Of a stretch of 64,000 nucleotides of DNA, positions 47,886 to 60,337 are shown in pieces; within the stretch, counting starts at the first letter, position 1, and each line of letters opens with the position of its first letter. The DNA is taken from NCBI GenBank assembly GCA_963930655.1, contig OZ005607.1, positions 12,044,874 to 12,108,873 of the forward strand. Reading direction: 5' to 3'. The notes beneath the pieces are model-generated. The model did not search any database. It saw only the letters and a program-made list of their open reading frames with translations, and had not been told where the DNA came from. The DNA comes from Myrica gale (Eukaryota; Streptophyta; Magnoliopsida; Fagales; Myricaceae). A program made the position numbers and the translations under genes.

Positions 47886-48660
47886 GCAAGCCTCTTTATT
47901 AAGTCTTTCACTTAGGATCTCCTAGTCGATGTGGGATCTCAACACTTTAATGTACTTACAAGTTGTCCCAACTATAAACAATATTACTCAAAACACTCTA
48001 ATTTTTATCACTTCCCCTACATTAGCTTATGCAAAGAAAATTGAATCATCTGCAAATTTGACATGCATGTACGAGACAGTTTCACTAAGTGAATTCTTCC
48101 ACTACGTTTCTCCTATAAACTAACCTCGACAAGACTTTAAAACACATGATGAATAATAATGGAGAAATTGGGCCTCCTAGATGTATCCATCTTTCTGCAT
48201 GAAAATATTCATCAGAACTCTCATTACGCAAAATAGGGGAAAAAGAGATGAGGTTAGATACAATTTTTCTATTAAAAATATGTTATACTTTCCAAATCCT
48301 AACTGCTCCATGACTTTCAAAACAAATTTATTTATCAATCGATCATGTCTTTTCCATATCAAGCTTTATAGCCATTAGACCGCATTTTTTGTTTCATAGA
48401 ATGAAATAACTCATGGGGAATAATAATATTCCTCTGTATTAGTCTTCTTGGAAGAAATACTTCTTGAGAAGGTCCTACAAAATTTTCTAATATGACTTTT
48501 AGTTTATCTGCAAGAATCTTTTAGATAACTTTATAGACAACATTATAGAGACTAATTGGACAAAATTAAGATGACTGACAAGCCCCTTTTGGTTTAGGAA
48601 TAACAACTAGATGAGTATGGTTGAGTTGTTTCAACTATGCCTCCCACACAAATTTTTTTT

Positions 48661-50014
48661 TGTACAATATTAATAACATCTTTCTTGCTTAGAAAAAAAA
48701 TGAGAAAAATGCACTTTTCACACACGAACTACCCGAAGTTTTGCACTTTACACCCTAAAATAACACTTTTAAGACATTGCATCATCTAACTATGAATCTT
48801 AAACACTTTGGAGAACTGTCAAAATTTTAGACACTTTGTATCCTCTAACTACCAATGTTAAATACTTTGCACACTCCCTCCGACAATAATACTCTTGGGA
48901 ATTGAATGAATTGACAACAATATCTTCAAAATACGTAAAGTGAGTCAAGGGCGTTATCGTAATTTTAGTCAAAACCTATGATATTTCGTGGGTAAAAAAT
49001 ATATTTTCCAACAAAAAAACATCTTTCTTGACTATTGACCAGTGATGTATGTTGAATAAACTTGTCATTCCATTATGTTGAGGAGATTTTTCTTCTTTAG
49101 TATTGTTTGTCACTTGAAATATACTTTATACACTATGGCCATAAAATCATTGTGTCTACTAAAACACAAGACTACGCCAAAGACTCCGGTTCATTTGTGT
49201 AAGAGAATTAATGGATAAATATACCATGCACAATCCAATTATGGAAGTTTTGACACTTTGCACTTCAATCTATAATTTTTTTACATTGAACCTAATAAAT
49301 ATTAATTTTAAATCCTTTGCAGCTGTCAAAATTTCTAAAATTACAGTATACGCACAAATTGGGTTCAACGCCACAACAATTAATTCTGAGCAGTGCAACC
49401 CTCCCAAACTACACATGTCAAATAAGTTCAGCTTTGATGTGGGAGTGAGCCTAAGAAATTGTTTGCACCTGAGAAATTCGAAACTGTGACCTCAGAGGAG
49501 CACACCCCTAGACCCCAAGTATTTACCACCCAAACCAACCTTTGGAGTTAAAATTACTATTTCACTCTAAGAGAATCGTCACTATTTTATAAATTTATGA
49601 GAGAAAATTATGAGCCCCCAAAAGTAGGGTTGCACAATGCCACTAGAAAATTCCGGTGGCATAGGCACCGGGTTCTCGGTACCCGGTACCCGGTACCCGA
49701 CCTAACCGGTACCGGTGTAGGTTTAGTTTTTTAAAAAACAGGCGGTTCTCGGTTTATCCGGCACCGGGTTCCCGGGTACCGGGAAACCAAGATTTTTTTT
49801 TAGTTTTTTTAGTTTAGTTTCTACTCAATTTGAGATTTGTTGTTGATTTTGTCTAATCAAATACTTACATTCAAGTTTGGTACCAAGAAGCTTACTAGGT
49901 AAATGCACTAGTTATTTAGAATTTTGGTAGAAAATTCCTCAAAATTTCGTAAACAAACATACCCTTAGTTCATTCACATATAAGTTGTCTCGAATCCACA
50001 GATAAAGAGACTAT
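48661..50014. other. Intergenic DNA with a hAT-like scrap
   Basis: 48690-49000 has 'gcactttacacc' and 'ctaactaccaatgttaaat' text that recurs, inverted, at 51913-52300. 49627-49790 begins TAGGGTTGCACAATGCC and is crowded with ACCGGGT and GGTACCGG words, like one end of the hAT element at 25419; no matching right end was found. No gene seen. Confidence 0.45.
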
Positions 50015-50246
50015 TGGACTTGTTTGAGGCCCGAATAATTGGCCTCCAAATATTTGGGTTTAATATTAAAAAATTATTAAATAATATTTCTTTCTTCGTC
50101 AAATAATAATTTAGTATTATAATATTTATTTAAATCTTCTTTCTCTTCAATTTTTCATCAACTCTCATAAAATATTTTTATTTTTTCACATATCTCAATA
50201 CTCAATATTTCCAAAACCGTAAAATTTCCATACTCAAACAACACCT
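50015..50246. mobile_element. Tourist-like MITE, about 232 bp
   Basis: The ends are GGACTTGTTTGAGG and (inverted) GGTGTTGTTTGAGTATGG, and TAT lies on both sides. The AT-rich body shares CCAAATATTTGGGTTTAAT with the MITE at 51158. Confidence 0.6.
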
Positions 50247-51157
50247 ATATAGGTCTTAAATTTAAAAATTTAAAAACACGAATCTCGATTTTAAAATAAC
50301 ATAAAGTTACAATTTTTTTCTTCTCTTTTAAAAATTTAAATAGTATGTAGACTAGCCTGTGTAGTATTTAATCACTTTAACTTAAAATGGTTTTTCAGTT
50401 CATTAAATGCCCACTACACATTTAATTCGTGTTGGTAAGGGAGTTATGTTAATTTTTCTTTTTCTTTTTTTCCCAAAAAAACACATAATTGAATCGGAGA
50501 CCATTTCAAACTTGTAATTTACGCCGGCCATCTCCATTGTGGACTTGTGCGCTCCAATTTCGTCAAAAGCACTTAAACACTCCATAGTGGCATTTTCGTG
50601 ATTTAGAACAGTCAAACTTTCACCAATTTCGGAGATTATTAAAAAGCTTGTTCCCCACTCACCTTCTCCATGATAACGAAGTCCGGTACCTTTTTAATGA
50701 ATGTATACTATAAATTACCACAAAAGTCCTCCTATTCTTTGACAAGTGCAGGGGTATATTCGTAATTGCACATCCTCGATGATGTAGATTCCATGGTGCT
50801 CTGACTCGAGCATTATATAATATTTCAGTATATATCAAAAAAAAAAAAAAGAGGCACGTGACTATGCATTGGAGGCCACCAGTACGTATTCATACTGGAA
50901 GGACTCAAAGCCGAAGGTTATGATATGTTGGGCACGTGACCATAACTCAGCCCACGTGATCAGTTGTGAAATTTGCCCATTGTTTAAGGTCATCATTAAG
51001 CAATCCTTTTTACTGCGAATTGTCGGACAATTGCTGGTCACCTTCGCAATCATCATTAACCAACCCACAAACCTTAAAAAAATAAAAATAAAATCCTTTT
51101 TTAAGGGTATAATTGTCTTCACGTTTTTTTTTGTGACGAGAGATTTCTGTTCAATAT
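50247..51157. other. Intergenic DNA, no gene seen
   Basis: Mixed sequence with a poly(A) run at 50839-50852. A 109-codon open frame at 50869-51198 overlaps another on the opposite strand, and neither resembles a known family. Confidence 0.35.
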
Positions 51158-51354
51158 GGGGATGTTTGAGGGTGAAAATTTTGAGTATTTGGGTTTGAGA
51201 AATATTATAAAGTAAAGATATTTTATGGGAGTTGGTGAAAAAGTAAAGAGAGAAGATTTTTAATAAGTATTATAATAACAAAAAATTATGTGGTGAATTT
51301 TTTATGATTAAACCCAAATATTTGAACCCAAATATTTGGGCACCAAACATACCC
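51158..51354. mobile_element. Tourist-like MITE, 197 bp
   Basis: The ends are GGGGATGTTTGAGGG and (inverted) GGGTATGTTTGGTGCC with TAT on both sides (51155-51157, 51355-51357). It contains the palindromic CCCAAATATTTGGG-type text typical of this group. Confidence 0.75.
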
Positions 51355-51904
51355 TATATATAGTTGATGTTCGTTTCTCCTACCATTTGGGATATAAAAA
51401 TTTTCAACGAAATAAATATATTTTAATATTTTAAATTTTTACACGTACACATTTTAATTTTTACAAATTTCAATAAAGTAAAAATTTTCAAAATTTTGAG
51501 AATATTCTAAAAAAAATTTAGCAAACAAAGATACTCATAATATATATATATATATATGAGTTGAATTCAGGCATTTTGGAAATGTTGTATTCTTATCCAT
51601 CAATTATATACCATGACTATTTTTAATTGTAAAATATAGAAATAAATGATTATTCTTCTGAATAATTTGTGATTCTTCCCCTAATATTGTTTAGGTTAAA
51701 TTCATTGTCACTGAAATAAACTTTTCTCGGACAAAATGACAAAAGAAACCGGTTTAAAATTATATCCTTGCCCTATAGACTTCTGCGGAGGTTGTCGGGG
51801 AAATTACACCAAGGACTAAATTGAAAACAACCTAAAATGTTTATGTGTAAGGTTTCCTTTCTTTTTCTTTTTCTTTTTATTTTCATCCTTGAATTAGGAG
51901 GTTA

Positions 51905-52305
51905 TTGACATCTAATTTTGAGATATTACACTCAAACTACTGATGGCTAATACTTTGCACCTTTGGTATATGATTTTCTTTAAATTGAACATAACATTTG
52001 AACCGTAGCTATCCTATTTAGATGTAAAATTTATAAAACTAATACCTTATACTAAGAAAAACTCCAAAACATAGAACAAAAAAATCAGCCGACTTAAAAA
52101 GACAAAAAAAAGGGTAATTTTATAATTTTAAGTTCAAAGAGCTCATATACAATGCATATGGTTCATTTTCATCCAAGTTTATGTTAAATTTTAACGAAAA
52201 TTATATATAGGCGATATAAAGTGTCAAATATCAATAGTTCGAGTACGTAGTATCTCAAAAATTAGTTATTTAGTGTATAAAAAACGAAAAATGTATTTAA
52301 GGCTT
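51905..52305. mobile_element. Foldback MITE-like element
   Basis: The text TTTTGAGATATTACACTCAA and ACTACTGATGGCTAATACTT on the left matches inverted text at 52215-52263 (TTTTTGAGATACTACGTACT). Arms are about 50 bases or more around an AT-rich centre. Ends and duplication are not resolved. Confidence 0.55.
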
Positions 52306-52949
52306 TTCCTGTTGCTAAACAATATTGGTAACCCAAACAAGAAAGAATGTAAGAAAACGTAGAAAAAGAAATGACACTCCGAAGTCGAAGCTTGCTTGTT
52401 AACCCATTTGATTTGATTTGAGTACATCCTGGTGAAAGGGATAGACTTATAGAAGCTTAACTCGGTGGGGAAGGGGGTTAACTTGGTTTAATGATGGAGA
52501 AAGTACTAATTAATATCATAAGCTGAGTACATTAATGGGAGGATTCATCAATTAAAGTGGAGACCTACCGGGCTAGGGCATGTGGAACCCTCTATTCTTT
52601 ATTTCTAAAGTCAACTTAATGAGTGGATAACAAAATTTTCCATAATCTTTTCTTCTCTCCAAAAACTGATAAAATTTGATTAAGTCTACTTGTAATCATA
52701 CTTACAATATAAGATCATGGCACTTGATATTATGGAAAGGAAAAGACTTATCATGATCTAATAATCTATAAACATGAATATGGGCGATTGAGGGTTGTCA
52801 TTGCCCTTGGGGGGGGGAATGACGAAGGAGACAATTTATTTATTTACCCACCCTTATATTTAATGACCAACTCGATGGGAGCTAATATGTTATTCCATGG
52901 TGGAATTAGGAAGGTTGCTCCCTCCGAGGTATTAGGTGTGGAAAATTTA

Positions 52950-53343
52950 GGTCATATTTGACAAGCTAAAAATTTTCATATTTCAAGTCTGTAGAAAGAA
53001 AATTTCGAGAGATTAACCTTTTTATGGGATTTGTAAAAAGTTCGTGATAAATTTTAAAGATGTTTGATCGTAGATTGATTTTTATCGAAAGTTTGTAAAA
53101 ATGTGTAGAAAGAGATGATTTGATGCATTTTTTTTATAAAATAAATATTAGAGTTTGTGGAAAAAGTAGGCATTAAGATGGCTTGATAAAGTTTTTTTAA
53201 TGGAAAAATATTGGTGTCTGTGTGAAAAGTTATTGGAGTTTGTATAAAATTTTGAGTTTTTATCGTTTGGTTATACAACTTTTACTTTTTTTTCGAAAAA
53301 AAGTATTTAGAAAGTGAAAAGTTTTCTCCAACAAAACATTACC
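52950..53343. mobile_element. AT-rich MITE, 394 bp
   Basis: Starts GGTCATATTTGACAAGC and ends CAAAACATTACC. It is an uninterrupted relative of the element at 37278-37841, in the opposite direction. The flanks are TTA and TAA, so the duplication is not exact. Confidence 0.65.
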
Positions 53344-54478
53344 TAAGTGTTATCAATCGATTTAAGGTCACCCTTAAGGTATCGACTAGATAAACCATCA
53401 TCAACTTGTCTGAAATAAGGGACTGTATAAGCCTGCAAATCAGTCGAAATGAAGTTTTGGATATCCTCATCATATAAAAAATGTCACTGAAGATGATTCG
53501 AAGTGTTTGGATGCTTCATTTTCTGTCTTGTTGGTAAAAAAATAATTATTAATAGTTTAATTGCTAATACAATCTTTATGATATCGACTTAATAAACTAG
53601 TTCGCGAGATGCAACTTTAAAAAGGTTGGTCATTGTAATATATTTTTAGACATATATGCCTTAGACATATATATGCATCAAGTGCACCAAATGTTAGCCA
53701 ACTAATTAAAACGAAGTTTAAAATAAACTATCCGATCAAAAAAATAGATATATCGACTCTGAATCCGATCATATATCAAGTCTTCCGTTAGTCGATTGAT
53801 TTTTTTAAATTAATTATATGTTTAAAATTGTACTCTTTGTGGTATTGTATTTATTAAAATTAAATAGTACAGTAAGGATAATTAAGTCTATACCAAAAAC
53901 CAAATCTATCAGAAATTCATTTTTTAAGATAATGAGACAGGGTGCTCTGTACCATAATTACGCTGAGCTGGACGTGTGTATTGGGATGTTTTTAGACAAG
54001 AGAAATTGAATTAATAAAAGAAAATAAAGTAAAGAAAAACAAAAAGAGAAAAATATCACATCCATGCAGCCTAATGTTCGGTTGACTCGGGGCAGTAAAA
54101 GCTTTATATTAAATTCCCCCTTTTAATAATCCCCAACACACAACCCAAAAACCAAATAACTCCACTACCAAATTACCCCCAACTCTCTCTCTCTCTCTCT
54201 CTCTCTTTCTTTCTGAGAATCCCATAATTCCAATTTCTCTCTCTCTCGCCGGAGAGCCCATTCTCCGGCGACGCAATCCCGAACAGTAGTCTGAACTCAT
54301 ATGTTTTAATCAGACTTGGGAACCTTTGGATCCGATCTGGCTCCGAGAGTAATCCACTCTGAGAAAGTACTGAGTTTAATTGGTATTACTATTAGGGAGG
54401 AAAGGAAAGAATAGGAAAGCGAGAGTGAGAAGGTGAGAGGAGAGAGAGAGAGAGGGAGAGAACGAGAGAGCTGAAGAA
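53344..54478. other. Intergenic DNA and DRB promoter/leader
   Basis: AT-rich to about 54090. A TATA-like TTTATATTAAA lies near 54102. From 54180 there are CT and GA microsatellites (54185-54206, 54440-54460) of the kind common in plant leaders. The leader of the DRB gene probably spans about 54135-54478. Confidence 0.5.
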
Positions 54479-57400
54479 ATGTACAAGAACCAGCTTCAAG
54501 AGCTGGCCCAGCGGAGCTGCTTCAACCTCCCCTCATACACGTGCATTCGGGAGGGTCCCGACCACGCACCCAGGTTCAAGGCCACCGTGAACTTTAACGG
54601 GGAGATCTTCGAGAGCCCTCACTACTGCTCCACCCTACGCCAGGCCGAGCACTCCGCTGCCGAGGTCGCTCTCAACTCCCTGTCCAACCGGGGGCCCTCT
54701 CACTCCCTTGCCGCTAGGATCCTGGTCAGTCTCCCACTAGCTCACGCTTTTGGTTTTTTTAACGGCAGTTAGGGTTCCGTCGCTCAATTAGCTTAGATCT
54801 TTGCTTTCACTGCTACGGTACCACTGATCAATCGGTGTCATGAACTTCACTTCCCAGGCATAAGAAGTCATATTTCGCCCAACCAAAAAAAAAAGACTAC
54901 TTTATTTGTTTCTTGTTGCTAACGTGCGCCGGTTATTCTGTGTTTTCGTTTCCCTGCTTTGGGACGTACTTCATTACCCTCCGCCCAATCGTGCGCTGCG
55001 TGAAAGCTTTCTCCTTTTTTTTTCTTTGCCCGGCGGGTTTCCGGATTGGGTTAGTGCTGCGGAATGACGTAAATGCCCTTGCTCCGCTTTGGGCATTGGC
55101 TTTTCAAAGCAGAGGGATTTTTTTGTTTCTGACTTAGCTGACGAGTAACATCTAGATGATAGTTTCGTTCTTATTTTTTTTCAACCAAGTTTGGGGAAAC
55201 AGTGGGAAGTTTCTGAGAGAACTTTTCCAAGCGTAAGAGAGAGAGCTTTCTGGTTCTTGTCTGTCTTTTATGTCTGGGAACCAGCTGTACTGGGTATCCT
55301 GGATTTGCTGATGTAATTTATTGCTCATTGAGGGCTATTCCGGTCAGAAAATTGTTCTTGGGAGGGGGAAGAGGAAGTCTGATGACCCGAAATTTGTTGA
55401 CCTTTTTCTTCCGCATCTGACCTCTGGTTGGTTGGCAAGAAAATGAATAAGAATATGAAAATTATAAATATAAAAATAAAACTCAAATAAGTAAAGTGAT
55501 TTTGGGCATCGATCAGTGGAGGTTTTTGTGTTTCTGGGTCCAAAATTTGTTGTCCTTTTTCTTCCGCATCTGACCTCTGGTTGGTTGGCAAGAAAATGAA
55601 TAAGAATGTGAAAATTATAAAAATAAAAATAAAACTCAAATAAGTAAAGTGATTTTGGGCATCGATCAGTGGAGGTTTTTGTGTTTCTGGGTCCGAAATA
55701 ATTCGCCTTTCTGTTATTGGGTTCCCAGACAATATGTGAATAATTTAAAAACTATTCTCGTACGCTTTTCTAGGAGTCTTTCAGTGGCTAGAACCTTGTA
55801 CCATTACACGACAACGAGGAAGTTCCCCCCCTTTTCTCTCTCTATCTCTTTCCCTCCCGGGGGCAAAGAATAAGTTGGAAGAAGAAATAATTGTTGAAGC
55901 TATTTATCCTTTCTCCTTCTATTACAGAAAAAATAGAGAAATAAACAAAAGAAAAGTGAGCATAAATGCTATAAAGATAAGTGTATTTGGCCTGGCAGTG
56001 TGAAGGCATACTTGTTAGCATTGTAGATCTTGATGAGCAATTGATATGTTTATAAAGGAAACAAGTGATCGATATATTTATTGATAGCACAAAATAAATT
56101 TATCGTTGTCTAGAGGAATGATTTTGATTTGCCAACAGTCCGAGGCCTAAGTTTGCCAGTTTGTGACTCTTATTTAACTTGAGCAGGCAAATATTCATGT
56201 TCTAGAATGAGTACCCTTTTTAAATGCGAACTTTTGTGGGTGGTGGATGTAATTGATTGTGAACTAAGGCAGAATAAATTTATTTATTCATGTGAGCCTC
56301 ACACTGTGGTGTAGGTTTAGTGGGCATCTGCATTCTTTTATTATAACCTGTTGGATTAGCTGCACTCATCCTGTTTAAAGTTTGGTCGTTATTTGGAGCT
56401 ATCTATTGTTTGGTCGTGACTCTTCAATCCTCTCTCAGTACTGAGATTTCATTTTCAACACATAATACTGGAGTATCCAACGGAAAGGGAATAGGGGATT
56501 GATTAAAATGGACTGTCAAATTTCTACTTTCCTTTGGGGAGTGAAATGTGGTGGATGCATGACTCAGATTTAGATTTTCAACCATAAGAATGAAATTGAT
56601 TTAGGCGCAACTATCCTTTTTTTTTTTCTTGCTCTATAGGGGATTATCTTCTTATTTCGCTAGCATACCTTCTGGTGCTGTCTAAAAGCTAAGTAAATAT
56701 CATGTAAGGGCACATCAGTTTCCGCTACCATGAGAGGCATTTTCCTCTTGGTTTTTGAATTAGGATGCAAACATCTGTGTGCTTTTCACATTGCTGGTTA
56801 CACTTGGTCGATAGCTGTAGCTTGTTTTGTTGTTCTAATACTGATTAGACTTACCAAATTTTGTCAGGATGAGACGGGGGTATACAAGAACCTCTTGCAG
56901 GAAATAGCACAGAGAGTTGGAGCCCCATTACCACAGTACACAACATTCAGGTCAGGCCTCGGACACCTACCTGTTTTCACAGGGACAGTGGAATTGGCTG
57001 GAATCACATTCACTGGAGAACCTGCCAAGAACAAGAAACAAGCGGAGAAGAATGCAGCTATGGCAGCTTGGTCATCTCTAAAACAGCGTGAGTCTATCAA
57101 ACTGACTTTCAGTAATTGGAACAAATAGAGTGCAAATACTGGTTTTTGTAAGTGGAGGAATGCTCCATCCCATTCTTTTATTAATTCCTTTAATAAAACT
57201 ATCATGACAAACAGCACCACTAGAAGGTGGTTCCCACACCTATCTCTGTAGCTTCTTTGAAAACTAAAAGCAACGATTTACAGAACATTTCTGCATGCAA
57301 AGTGCTTGTCAATGTAGCAGAGTTGGTATACTTGTCCTCGGTACACCAATCATCATTTAGTCTACCCTTTTCACAACTAAGTCTTGAAACGCATGCCATG

Positions 57401-58219
57401 AAATTAGTGATGTTATGTTTGAGTTGTCACCGATCATGTAGATGATCGTTTGAACCTCTTGCTGAATGTAACTAACTTGTTTTCTTTCTGCCAGTGGCAA
57501 AAGAAGCTGCAAGTTCTTCATCTGAACCGGAAAGCAATGATGAGCTTGAACAGATCACAATAGCACGGGCTTTACTTAATTACCGTTTGAAGGAAAAGAT
57601 GGCAATGTCTAACCCCAATGCTCCAATACCATTTCCAACTAAGTTCCCAATTCAGTGCCCTAGACCAACCAGTCCACAACCTCCCCTTGCGACCACATCA
57701 AAGATCCTTCCATTACTGTGCCAGAAGACTGCTCCCCGTAACAGAGTGCCATCTACAACAGTAAATGATAACCTGGTTCTACCACCACTGCCTGGACTCG
57801 AAGGCCGTGGGATCCGTCCTCAGAAGTTCCCTGCTGCAGGAGCAGCTCTATATGTTCCCATCCGACAATTGCGGACGCCATGCCATGGTATTGCTCCACC
57901 AGTGACAATAAGGACGGCAGTGCCTGTTTTTTCTGCCCCTCCACTTCCAACACCATCCAAGCTAAACCCTCCAGTGATGTGTGCCCGACCTGTCCGACTT
58001 GCTCCTCCCATCTCCATTAGGCAGGCCATTCCAGTATATGCTGCTCCACCAGTTCGGAAAGAAGATCCTCCCGTCATTCAACAACAAGATCCTCCCGCTT
58101 TCACTGCTTCCCAACCAAGTAAAGTACCAGCTCAAATCGAAGAAACTGGGAGCACAACTCCAGTCAATCTGCAAGAATCTAAGACAGTAGTACCAAGCCT
58201 GGAGCTACTCAAAATCTAA
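54479..58219 (+). CDS. Double-stranded RNA-binding protein, DRB2/3/5 type, 396 aa, 3 exons
   Basis: Exons 54479-54724, 56868-57087 and 57495-58219 join in frame (GT-AG junctions; the CTG codon for Leu156 is split) and end in TAA. dsRBD1 (residues 1-72) begins MYKNQLQELAQRSCFNLPSY and holds FKATVNFNGEIFES and RQAEHSAAEVALNSL. dsRBD2 (about 87-153) begins YKNLLQEIAQRVGAPLPQYT and holds FTGTVELAGITF and KKQAEKNAAMAAWSSL. This domain pair is that of the plant DRB2/DRB3/DRB5 group, cytoplasmic or nuclear dsRNA binders that modulate small-RNA and antiviral pathways with Dicer-like proteins. After a Ser/Glu-rich linker, residues 200-396 are Pro-rich. They carry a motif APPVTIRTAVPVFSAPP (about 290-305), also present in DRB2/3/5 relatives, and a second copy APPISIRQAIPVYAAPP (about 325-341). 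Family is certain; which DRB number is not. A long intron 1 has a tandem duplication. Confidence 0.96.
55385..55690. repeat. 153-bp tandem duplication in DRB intron 1
   Basis: CCGCATCTGACCTCTGGTTG recurs at 55411 and 55564, and GGGCATCGATCAGTGGAGG ends each unit. The two copies differ at only a few positions, so the duplication is recent. Both units stay open on the minus strand, which gives a spurious 135-codon frame with repeated sequence. Confidence 0.9.
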
Positions 58220-59948
58220 AAGGGCGGTTAAGGAGTCGGATGGATTCAGCGGCTATGTTTTTCGTTTTGGGGTGGTCTGAAGTTTGCCTTGTCAATCATT
58301 TCTCGTCTGCTATATGAGTGTTCTTAAGTTAGCGCCCCTTTTTTTGTTTACTTATCTTTGCTTTTTATGAAAGCTACAGCGCAGGTAAATTAGTATCAAC
58401 AGTCTCGTATCTTTGCCATTCAGCAGCAGTCTGTCACCTTCTCTGCTCATCTTATTATTGCTTGTGCTTGTTAGTTGTATCATACTTACCGGAGAGTGGA
58501 ATTGCAGAAGTTGACTATTGGAGGACTTTAGGGAAGAATATTAAATGGGGTCGTTGGCATGGGGGGACCAATATATTCTGAATACCCACTTCAAGTACAT
58601 ACCTCTGTTTATCTGTCCTCCTGCATGATGTGGTCTTTTTTCCCGAATCTTGGGTGGATTTAATATGGAGAGGAAGATGAGTTGTACTCAACTCTGGTAG
58701 AAAAGTTGAACCCTTTTGCTCCTCAAGCTTCTATTGGGTTGCCTATCAAATCTTCCTTGATTTTTACAGCTTTGATCGAATTTACTTGTAGTGGGGATTA
58801 CTTTATGAGCACCGAAAAGAGATGTGAAGCATATAGACAAAAGGCCACCATGGCCCAACACCTAATTTCTTCCTTCCATTGCCAGCAATATCACCTCTGC
58901 AGGAAGGACAATTGGAGCGAGGTCTTTGGATACTTCTGGGCTTCAAAGATAAGCCCCGTGGGTTCATTTCTTTTTTACTTGGTGGTGGCTTAGGGGTGCT
59001 GAAGATTTCCCCTGTAAGTTGGTTATATTTTTTCTTCTGTGAGAGTAATTGCAGGCAACTGAAAAGCAAGAAAAGGTACTACGACATGAATCAGTTACGA
59101 GTCTTCAATCCTAAATAGGAAGCAGCTGGTCAAACCGATAGATTTTTTTTGCTTTTGGAGTGCATAAATTTGTGAACCAAAATATGATGGATGAGATTGC
59201 ACTTTCTGAAAAGGTGGTCATAACCTTTCTGCCATGGCACTTCCTCTCCCTCTTTTACTAAATCCAAAGTGTTAAACTTAAACTGCCCAATGTTTTCCCG
59301 AGGGACTTGGTTACTGCATTGCCCACTGATTATTTTGATTCACCTCCTTGCCTCGGAAAGTGACCGTCGTTTCTCCATTAATGCATGCTGTTGGGCATAA
59401 TACGCTGACAGATGACGTGAATGAGAAACAGGAACTCTGATGTATTGTCAAGTTCCGCACTAATAGGTTTTTTAAAGCTTGAGATCCAATACGTATTGAT
59501 AGTCCAAGTCAATCTTTGTTTTTTGTTTTGGTCAAAGACGGTCGGGGGCAATGAGTGTACTACCCCTTAGGCGTGAGGATAGAGCACCTCCTGCGGTGGA
59601 ATGTATGTTTTTAGTCATAGTTATTGCTCATTGATCGAGTATGTCACTACAGAATTAAAAGGATTATATCCCGTCTCAGTCCATCCACTAAGTCTAAGAT
59701 TTGATTTTACTTTCGCAAGATTTCAACTTAATATCTTCTCCAACTCCTAACTTGGGAGCTAGTGAATTAATGAGTGGTATAAACTAGGCTAAAGTCTCGC
59801 TGGCCAACGGTCGAACTCTTTAAATAGAGAATCTCCTTAATTTGCAAGCTTGAATTGTATGGTTCAATTGGAAAGAGAAAAAGAGCATGCATTAAATATT
59901 ATAGGTTTAATACTATACAGTAATTAATACATACAACATTGAATGTTG
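58220..59948. other. DRB 3' region and intergenic DNA
   Basis: 58220-58650 is likely the DRB 3' untranslated region, T-rich with no further coding exon. Beyond it no gene is seen; frames at 58682-59118 overlap on both strands and have no family resemblance. Confidence 0.4.
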
Positions 59949-60337
59949 GGAAATTAGCAATTTAGTCCTTGGGTTTTGACATTTTAACAGTTTAATCCTT
60001 GAATTTCAAATTTCAAATTTCAAATTTAAAGTCCTTAGGTTTTATACTTTTGACAATGAGACTCTTCCGTCAGTCTGCCATCCATATGCTTAACGGAGCA
60101 TATAGCAGTCGACCGGGTATATGTGTAAAATATGAGCGGTCGACCTCTTCATGTAGCGGTCAACCGCTTCAAATTGCTGACGTGTCAGAGAGTTCCGTTA
60201 AGCATATGGACGGTAGACTGGCGGAAGGGCCTCATTGTCAAAAGTATGAAACTTAAGGGCTTTAAATTTGAAATTTGAAATTCAAGGACTAAACTGTTAA
60301 AAGGGTCAAAACCCAAGGACTAAATTGTTAAATTTCC
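59949..60337. mobile_element. Foldback MULE-type MITE, 389 bp, with 10-bp target duplication
   Basis: The ends are GGAAATTAGCAATTTAGTCC and (inverted) GGAAATTTAACAATTTAGTCC minus one base of identity. The arms stay matched for about 140 bases (through CATATGCTTAACGGA). TTGAATGTTG flanks it on both sides (59939-59948, 60338-60347). The centre carries GGTCGAC words. The arm contains three AAATTTC units in tandem. It is non-coding. Confidence 0.93.

Larger units (their letters stand above)
45085..48660 (-). mobile_element. L1-type LINE remnant, heavily decayed, with insertions
   Basis: Reading the minus strand in order: reverse transcriptase text at about 48640-48300 (NHTHLVVIPKPKGA, ISLYNVVYKV, LADKLKVILENFVGPSQEVF, HELFHSMKQKM); the post-RT region at about 47600-47440 (LPRNYDLNKKNWFKEILDQI) and 47280-47080 (MECMNMTLLMKLGWIF); the block before the nuclease at about 46650-46400 (WNINFLQMMFNVETVKAISQ, DRIKWMEAESGQF); and an RNase H end at 45270-45090 (VDECVSWLKHVDW, KINMKANLLADRLAK). 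The order is that of plant L1 elements. Many stops and frame shifts are present, the endonuclease is missing, and a MITE and at least one other block interrupt it. Confidence 0.8.

Noticed and set aside
55325-55732. 135-codon minus-strand frame with a repeated hydrophobic segment, looks like a membrane protein
   Set aside because: It is the reverse reading of the 153-bp tandem duplication inside DRB intron 1; the repeat, not selection, keeps it open.
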